Origin: Halomonas sp. THAF5a
GTDB lineage: Bacteria > Pseudomonadota > Gammaproteobacteria > Pseudomonadales > Halomonadaceae
Assembly: GCF_009363755.1 (NCBI RefSeq)
Contig: NZ_CP045417.1
Location: 2,356,001-2,420,000, forward strand
Length of the DNA stretch: 64,000 nt
Direction of reading: 5' to 3'
This document shows, in pieces, positions 60,132 to 64,000 of this stretch; position 1 is the stretch's first letter, and every line of letters begins with the position of its first letter. The notes below the pieces were generated by a model. The model was not told where the DNA came from. It saw only the letters and a list, made by a program, of their open reading frames with translations, and searched no databases. The position numbers were made by a program, and so were the translations under genes.

Positions 60132-60851
60132 GGCCCGTCGGGCCGCCGCCCTGGCGGTGGCCCTCCTGCTGCCCGCCATGACGGCCCTGGGCCAGGGCGA
60201 CCGGGACTTCCTCGCCGCCCTGCCCGCCTCGCTGTCCCCCGACCGGCCCGCCCCCGTCGTGCGGGCCCTGCCCCCCGAGCCGGCCAGCCTGCGCGACACC
60301 CTCGACGCCGTGCGCGACGCGCCGCTGCCGCCCGCCGAGATCTGGGCGGCCCGGCAGTGGCTGAACGCCATGGAGCCACGGCTTGCCCGCTACGTGTCGG
60401 AGGCCCCGCGGCGCCGGGCGCTGCTGGGGCGCATCCACCAGGAGGCGCGCCTGGCCGGGCTGGCCCCGGAGCTGGTGCTGGCGGTGATCCAGGTGGAGAG
60501 CGCCTTCCAGGCCGAGGCCGTCTCCTCGGCCGGCGCCGTGGGACTCATGCAGATCATGCCCTTCTGGGTCCGCGAGCTGGGCCTGCCCGCCGATGACCTC
60601 AAGGATCCCCATCGCAACCTGCGCTACGGCTGCACGATCCTCGCCCACTACCTGGCCGTGGAGCGCGGCGACCTGACCCGGGCGCTGGCGCGCTACAACG
60701 GCAGCCTCGGCAAGACCTGGTACCCGGAGCGGGTGATGCGCGCCCTGGCTAGCCGCTGGTCGCTGCAGGAGACCGGCCGCGCCACCGCCGGGCGCTGAGT
60801 CGGCACGCCATCGCCGCGGCACGAGCACAGGCGCGGCAGAACACACCGACG

Positions 60852-60879
60852 AAAAAAAGCCGACCCAAGTGGGTCGGCT
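60852..60879 (-). terminator. Rho-independent terminator after the 38-aa gene
   Basis: AGCCGACCCA (60858-60867) pairs with TGGGTCGGCT (60870-60879); on the minus strand the stem is followed by seven T. It may also stop plus-strand transcripts from the transglycosylase gene. Confidence 0.9.
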
Positions 60880-60927
60880 AGTGGGGGGACGCGCCCCCCT
60901 CCCCTGACGACTGGTGAAGCGGCTGGA

Positions 60928-61044
60928 TCAGTGCTTGTTCTTGCGATGGTGGTCACGGACGATGAACGCGATCCAGCCCCCCATGAAAGCGACCATCATC
61001 GCGACAGTAACAAGCCCGAAGATTACGGCGTCATCCAAGTACAT
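60928..61044 (-). CDS. 38-aa single-span membrane protein (CcoM-like?)
   Basis: MYLDDAVIFGLVTVAMMVAF...RDHHRKNKH: short acidic head, one transmembrane helix (about 6-28) and a basic His-rich tail. GGGAGG lies 8 bases before ATG 61044, a strong terminator follows, and Anr/Fnr-like boxes lie upstream, so it is very likely a real gene. Layout and length recall CcoM, a small cbb3 oxidase subunit, but this is from memory and unproven. Confidence 0.7.
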   Translation of the reverse strand: MYLDDAVIFGLVTVAMMVAFMGGWIAFIVRDHHRKNKH

Positions 61045-61104
61045 GGTGTGTCCTCCCGTCCCGATGTGTTGAGTGCACTCTATCGCGCCATCGCGGGAGG
61101 GAAC

Positions 61105-61118
61105 CTGACCTGCATCAA
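61105..61118 (-). promoter_or_regulatory. Anr/Fnr-like box 1
   Basis: On the minus strand TTGAT-GCAG-GTCAG (61118-61105), close to the TTGAT-N4-ATCAA consensus, centred 67 bases before the 38-aa gene, a distance compatible with class II activation. Confidence 0.55.
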
Positions 61119-61155
61119 GTTTGCCACCGTCCCGGACCTCGGAGTCCGGCAGGAC

Positions 61156-61169
61156 TTGACGCAGGTCAG
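61156..61169 (+). promoter_or_regulatory. Anr/Fnr-like box 2
   Basis: On the plus strand TTGAC-GCAG-GTCAG. Nine of fourteen bases plus spacing agree with box 1, facing the opposite way, about 50 bases away. Weaker than box 1. Confidence 0.4.
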
Positions 61170-61212
61170 TTTCCGGGGCGCTGTCGGCGTCATCGACACC
61201 GACCGCGTCCCC

Positions 61213-62478
61213 TCAGGAGGGGACCGCACGCTCGATCAGCCCGACCGCCGCCAGGGTATCGAAGAGCCCTGCCGCGTCGGCGCGCAGCCGGGCAGGCGCA
61301 ACCTCGGTGAAGCGCTCGGCCAGCAGCGCCGCCACCTCGGCCGGGCCCAGTGCCGCCAGGCCCAGCAGGCGCCAGACACCACTCGCCACGGCGCTCAGGC
61401 GATGCACCCCGCCATCGGCGTCGACCACGAAGTGCTCCTCGCCCAGCGGGTACTCCGCCGCGACCGGCACCCGCCGCCAGGCTCGCGACGAATCGCCGAC
61501 AGCCGGCGTGCTCTCGCGTGCCCCGAAGGCCGGCACCGGAGAGGACGACAACGGCTTCTGCTCGTCACGATGTGGCTCGGCCACACCGCTCACCACCCGC
61601 GCGACGGCCGCCACCGGATCGTCGTAGCGAAGCGACCGGCACGGTAGGCCCCGCATCATCGGCAGCAGCCGCGCGACTCGACCCCCTAGGTCATGCGTCC
61701 CGGTGGCGCCGGCGAGGCTCTGGCCAAGCAGCTGCAGCAGGCCATCGCCGGGGGACAGGCGCGTCAGGCGCGGGGAGGGCGTACCGGGCAGGCGGTCGAG
61801 CAGCACGATGGCGCCGATGGGGCGCCGCTCGCCGTGATCGGCGAGACGGTCGCGATCCAGGGTCAGGTAGCCGTAGCGCCGGTCCGAGACGCGCTCGTGG
61901 GCGGCGATGAAGCCAGCGAGATCGGTGGGGAGAGAGGCCGGTAACGGCAGGCGCAGCCGCGGCGCGATGCCCAGCGCCTCGCCCGTCGCCCGGCCCTCGC
62001 CGTCGACGTCCAGCAGCAGCACGTCGTCGGCGAAGACCCGATGGCCGGCGGCGGCGAAGGCGGCGCAGAGCAGGCTCTTTCCCGCTCGGTGGGTGGCGGG
62101 AAAGAGCACGAGTCGCTCGTCGATCTCCACGGCGGCACAGTGAAGGCCGATCTGCGAGGGCCTGGCCTCGAGCAGCCGGTCGATCAGATCGGCGACCAGG
62201 CTGGCGGCCGCGGTGGCGGTGCCGGGCAGCCGGCGGGGTCGCGTTCGCCCCGGCACCGCCTGGGCGTAACCGTCGGCCGTCCGCCAGGCCGTCAGCGCCT
62301 CGTCCGGGGACGAATGGATCGAAGGGGCCGAGGCCGGCACGGCGTCGAGCGGCCAGCCGGGCATCGCCCCACGCAGGGCCGCGGCGAGCTCGGGCGCGCC
62401 CTCGAGTCGCAGCGTCGCTTCAAGCCTCGCGGGCCGCAGGGCCTCGACGCACCCCGCCGGCGGACCGAACGCGCTCAC
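61213..62478 (-). CDS. HPr-kinase-like protein fused to a C-terminal PqqD-like domain
   Basis: 421 aa from GTG 62478. A middle HprK-like kinase domain (about 100-290) has Walker A FPATHRAGKSLLCAAF and the following FADDVLLLDVDG. After a linker (about 295-335), a PqqD-like domain (about 340-418) carries HFVVDADGGVHRLSAVASGVWRLL. In other bacteria related HprK-like and PqqD-like proteins are separate members of a peptide-associated system; here they are one chain. It overlaps the His-rich peptide gene by 4 bases (GTGA), suggesting they work together. Confidence 0.7.
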   Translation of the reverse strand: MSAFGPPAGCVEALRPARLEATLRLEGAPELAAALRGAMPGWPLDAVPASAPSIHSSPDEALTAWRTADGYAQAVPGRTRPRRLPGTATAAASLVADLIDRLLEARPSQIGLHCAAVEIDERLVLFPATHRAGKSLLCAAFAAAGHRVFADDVLLLDVDGEGRATGEALGIAPRLRLPLPASLPTDLAGFIAAHERVSDRRYGYLTLDRDRLADHGERRPIGAIVLLDRLPGTPSPRLTRLSPGDGLLQLLGQSLAGATGTHDLGGRVARLLPMMRGLPCRSLRYDDPVAAVARVVSGVAEPHRDEQKPLSSSPVPAFGARESTPAVGDSSRAWRRVPVAAEYPLGEEHFVVDADGGVHRLSAVASGVWRLLGLAALGPAEVAALLAERFTEVAPARLRADAAGLFDTLAAVGLIERAVPS

Positions 62479-62792
62479 CAGCGACTCGGGTAGCTGAAGC
62501 TGTGGCTGTACCGGCTATGGCTATGGCTATGGCTGTGCTTCGAGTGCCGATGACGGCGGTGATGCGCGTGGTGGCGGTGGCGCCGATGCTCGCGGTAGTC
62601 GTCCACGTAGCGCCGCTCCCGGGTCTCCGGATGGGTCTCGTAGACGATTCGCCAGCGCCCCTCGTCCCAGTCGCCGGCCTGGGCCTGGCCCAGGGTGGAG
62701 AGGGTCGGCGCGGCGTAGGCGGCGACGCCGACCAGGCCGAGGGCGGCCAGCAGCGCGCGCCGGCGGGCGCAGGGGGCAGGTTGGTCGCTCAT
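62475..62792 (-). CDS. Secreted His-rich peptide encoded with the HprK-PqqD protein
   Basis: 105 aa from ATG 62792. An N-terminal Tat-like or Sec signal (ARRRALLAALGLVGVAAYAAP, then TLGQAQA) precedes an acidic middle (WDEGRWRIVYETHPETRERRYVDDYREH) and an extreme His/Arg/Ser-rich tail (about 72-105) ending SYPSRW. It may be the substrate of the overlapping kinase-PqqD gene, or a metal-binding protein. Family unknown. Confidence 0.65.
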   Translation of the reverse strand: MSDQPAPCARRRALLAALGLVGVAAYAAPTLSTLGQAQAGDWDEGRWRIVYETHPETRERRYVDDYREHRRHRHHAHHRRHRHSKHSHSHSHSRYSHSFSYPSRW

Positions 62793-62921
62793 CGATGGGC
62801 TTCCCTGTATGGCTGAACGAGGCGTCCAGCCTACCGCGCGGCGTCCCTCGCGGGACCTGCCCCGGGCACGTTTCCCCAGTCGCTGCAAATTGCCGGAAGC
62901 GTTGTCGCACGCCGCCGACGT

Positions 62922-63428
62922 TCAGGCCATCTTCTTGTCTTCCACCTCGCCGGGCTCGGTGCCCGGCGGCAGCGGGTGGCCCTTGGCGAGTTCCGCACGG
63001 GTGGCGTCGCGGACCTCGAGCACCTCGAGGCGATAGCGCAGGGTGTGGCCCGCCAGGGGATGGTTGGTGTCGATCAGCACGTTGTCGTCGCGCACCTCGA
63101 GGATGGTGACGATCTCCGGGCCGTCGTCGCCGGGGGTCTGGAAGCGCATGCCGGGCGCGAGGTCGGGGGCGGGAAAGGCGTGACGCCCCACCTCGCGCAC
63201 CAGCGCCTCGTCGCGCAGGCCGTAGGCCTCGGCCGGCATCAGGGTCACGGAGAGCTCGGCCCCGGCATGCCGGCCCGCCAGCGCCTGCTCCAGGCCGGCC
63301 ATGATGTTGCCGTGGCCGTGCAGGTACTCGAGCGGCTTCGCCCGGGCCCGGGAGTCGTCGAGGACGCTCCCGTCCTGGTCGCTGAGCACATAGTGCAGGG
63401 TCACGACGCGGTGGGAGTCGATGGTCAT
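62922..63428 (-). CDS. slyD: FKBP-type peptidyl-prolyl isomerase SlyD
   Basis: 168 aa. FKBP core split by an IF (chaperone) domain as in SlyD: VTLHYVLSDQDGSVLDDSRA, LEYLHGHGNIMAGLEQAL, then MPAEAYGLRDEAL and FQTPGDDGPEIVTILEV, and ending IDTNHPLAGHTLRY. The C-terminus (EDKKMA) lacks the His/Cys-rich metal tail of E. coli SlyD. ATG 63428 has AAGGAGCC upstream. Confidence 0.9.
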   Translation of the reverse strand: MTIDSHRVVTLHYVLSDQDGSVLDDSRARAKPLEYLHGHGNIMAGLEQALAGRHAGAELSVTLMPAEAYGLRDEALVREVGRHAFPAPDLAPGMRFQTPGDDGPEIVTILEVRDDNVLIDTNHPLAGHTLRYRLEVLEVRDATRAELAKGHPLPPGTEPGEVEDKKMA

Positions 63429-63470
63429 GAAGGCTCCTTGAACGATGGAAGAGGGCGACGCGGCCGTCGG

Positions 63471-64000
63471 TCAGTCGCGGCGGCGCAGCTGGCCGACGGG
63501 CATCTCGAGGCGCTGCTGCTTGTGCAGCAGGTTGAGCAGCACGATGGCGCGCTCCTCGCCCTTGTGGCTCGAGAACACCGCCTGCAGGTCCTTGAAGGGC
63601 CCCTCGGTGATCTCCACCGCCTCGCCGGCGCGGAAGTAGACGTTCGCCGTCGCGTCCTGCTCCTCGCTGCCGTGGGTGCGCAGGGTCTCGACCAGCGAGT
63701 CGCTCACCGGCACCGGCATCTCCAGGCCGAAGGTGACGATCTTCAGCACCCCACGGGTGGAGCGCAGGGGGCGCCAGTTGCTGGCCAGGCGATCGAGGCG
63801 AATGAAGAGGTAGTAGGGAAAGAGCGGCTCGCTGACCCACTCGAGCTTGCCGCGGCGCTTCTTCTGCACCTGCAGCACGGGGTGGAAGATCTCGTAGCCC
63901 TGGTTGGTCAGGTGCTCGGCGGCGCGGAAGGACTCCCCGCCCTTGCACTGAACGACGTACCAGCGGGGAATGGCATCATCGGCCTCGACGTGACGAATCT
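63471..64000 (-). CDS. rfaH: Transcription antitermination factor RfaH (5' end outside window)
   Basis: 176 residues are visible and the frame is open at the window edge. The NGN domain begins RWYVVQCKGGESFRAAEHL and continues YEIFHPVLQVQKKRRGKLEWVSEPLFPYYLFIRLD; a KOW domain follows (FRAGEAVEITEGPFKDLQAVF). RfaH-type residues distinguish it from NusG. It promotes elongation through long ops-containing operons such as surface polysaccharide genes. Confidence 0.88.
   Translation of the reverse strand, partial: IRHVEADDAIPRWYVVQCKGGESFRAAEHLTNQGYEIFHPVLQVQKKRRGKLEWVSEPLFPYYLFIRLDRLASNWRPLRSTRGVLKIVTFGLEMPVPVSDSLVETLRTHGSEEQDATANVYFRAGEAVEITEGPFKDLQAVFSSHKGEERAIVLLNLLHKQQRLEMPVGQLRRRD

Overview
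The window looks like chromosomal DNA of a GC-rich gammaproteobacterium of the Halomonas type (an inference from base composition and gene content, not a database match). It splits into two parts at about position 52,695. To the left lies a metal-resistance island that continues past the left edge of the window. To the right lies ordinary core chromosome running off the right edge.

Island, left half (1-25,381, mostly + strand): partial ccdA; an L,D-transpeptidase; a stretch of gene remnants (1,913-2,680); a copper operon with YHS, DUF5676 and methyltransferase-like membrane proteins; a SHOCT protein; a two-HMBD copper P-type ATPase; a DUF2933 protein; a second methyltransferase-like protein; NhaA; and an orphan Rieske protein. 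A carbon-metabolism block follows (DUF3141, acetate kinase, phosphate acyltransferase, PHA synthase, alcohol dehydrogenase, YHS, flavoprotein, FabI-like reductase, MFS transporter). Then come a Met-rich periplasmic protein, a second copper ATPase with unusual HMA domains, and another small membrane protein.

Island, middle: a complete 3,372-bp ISPpu12-like element (25,393-28,764) carrying an ISL3 transposase, lspA, a CDF exporter and a CadR/PbrR regulator. It has 24-bp terminal inverted repeats and a perfect 8-bp target duplication, ATATAAAA. Next on the minus strand are a paralogue of the 152-aa protein, an APC permease, a frameshifted membrane gene, a small protein and a second lgt.

Island, right half (32,883-48,823): cusCBA, two small secreted paralogues, a porin gene broken by one stop codon, copB, copA, copS, copR and a cupredoxin on the minus strand; then a second Met-rich protein, a small Cys-containing protein, a 50-aa membrane protein and a DUF411 protein on the plus strand. 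The right edge is an AT-rich tnsABC module (49,001-52,585) of a Tn7-like transposon. Its outer end is visible as TGTCG at 52,695, with two 22-bp repeats just inside.

Main regulatory observation: seven promoters share one 32-bp layout, TTCAG-N6-TTCAG-N10 followed by a -10-like hexamer. They lie before the YHS operon, lgt, the two small secreted proteins, the porin, copA and the cupredoxin-copRS operon. I infer this is the CopR operator, so one two-component system would control genes over 44 kb, including a lipoprotein-maturation enzyme. A second layer is formed by two near-identical MerR-type promoters (4,521 and 47,005) whose regulator is not in the window.

Core part (52,735-64,000): a beta-hydroxyacid dehydrogenase, a MoxR ATPase with a CoxE-like VWA protein, SatD-DUF3307, an AmiD-type amidase, proS, a lytic transglycosylase, a 38-aa membrane protein with Anr/Fnr-like boxes, an HprK-like kinase fused to a PqqD-like domain beside a His-rich secreted peptide, slyD and the 3' part of rfaH. 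No rRNA, tRNA or CRISPR array was seen.
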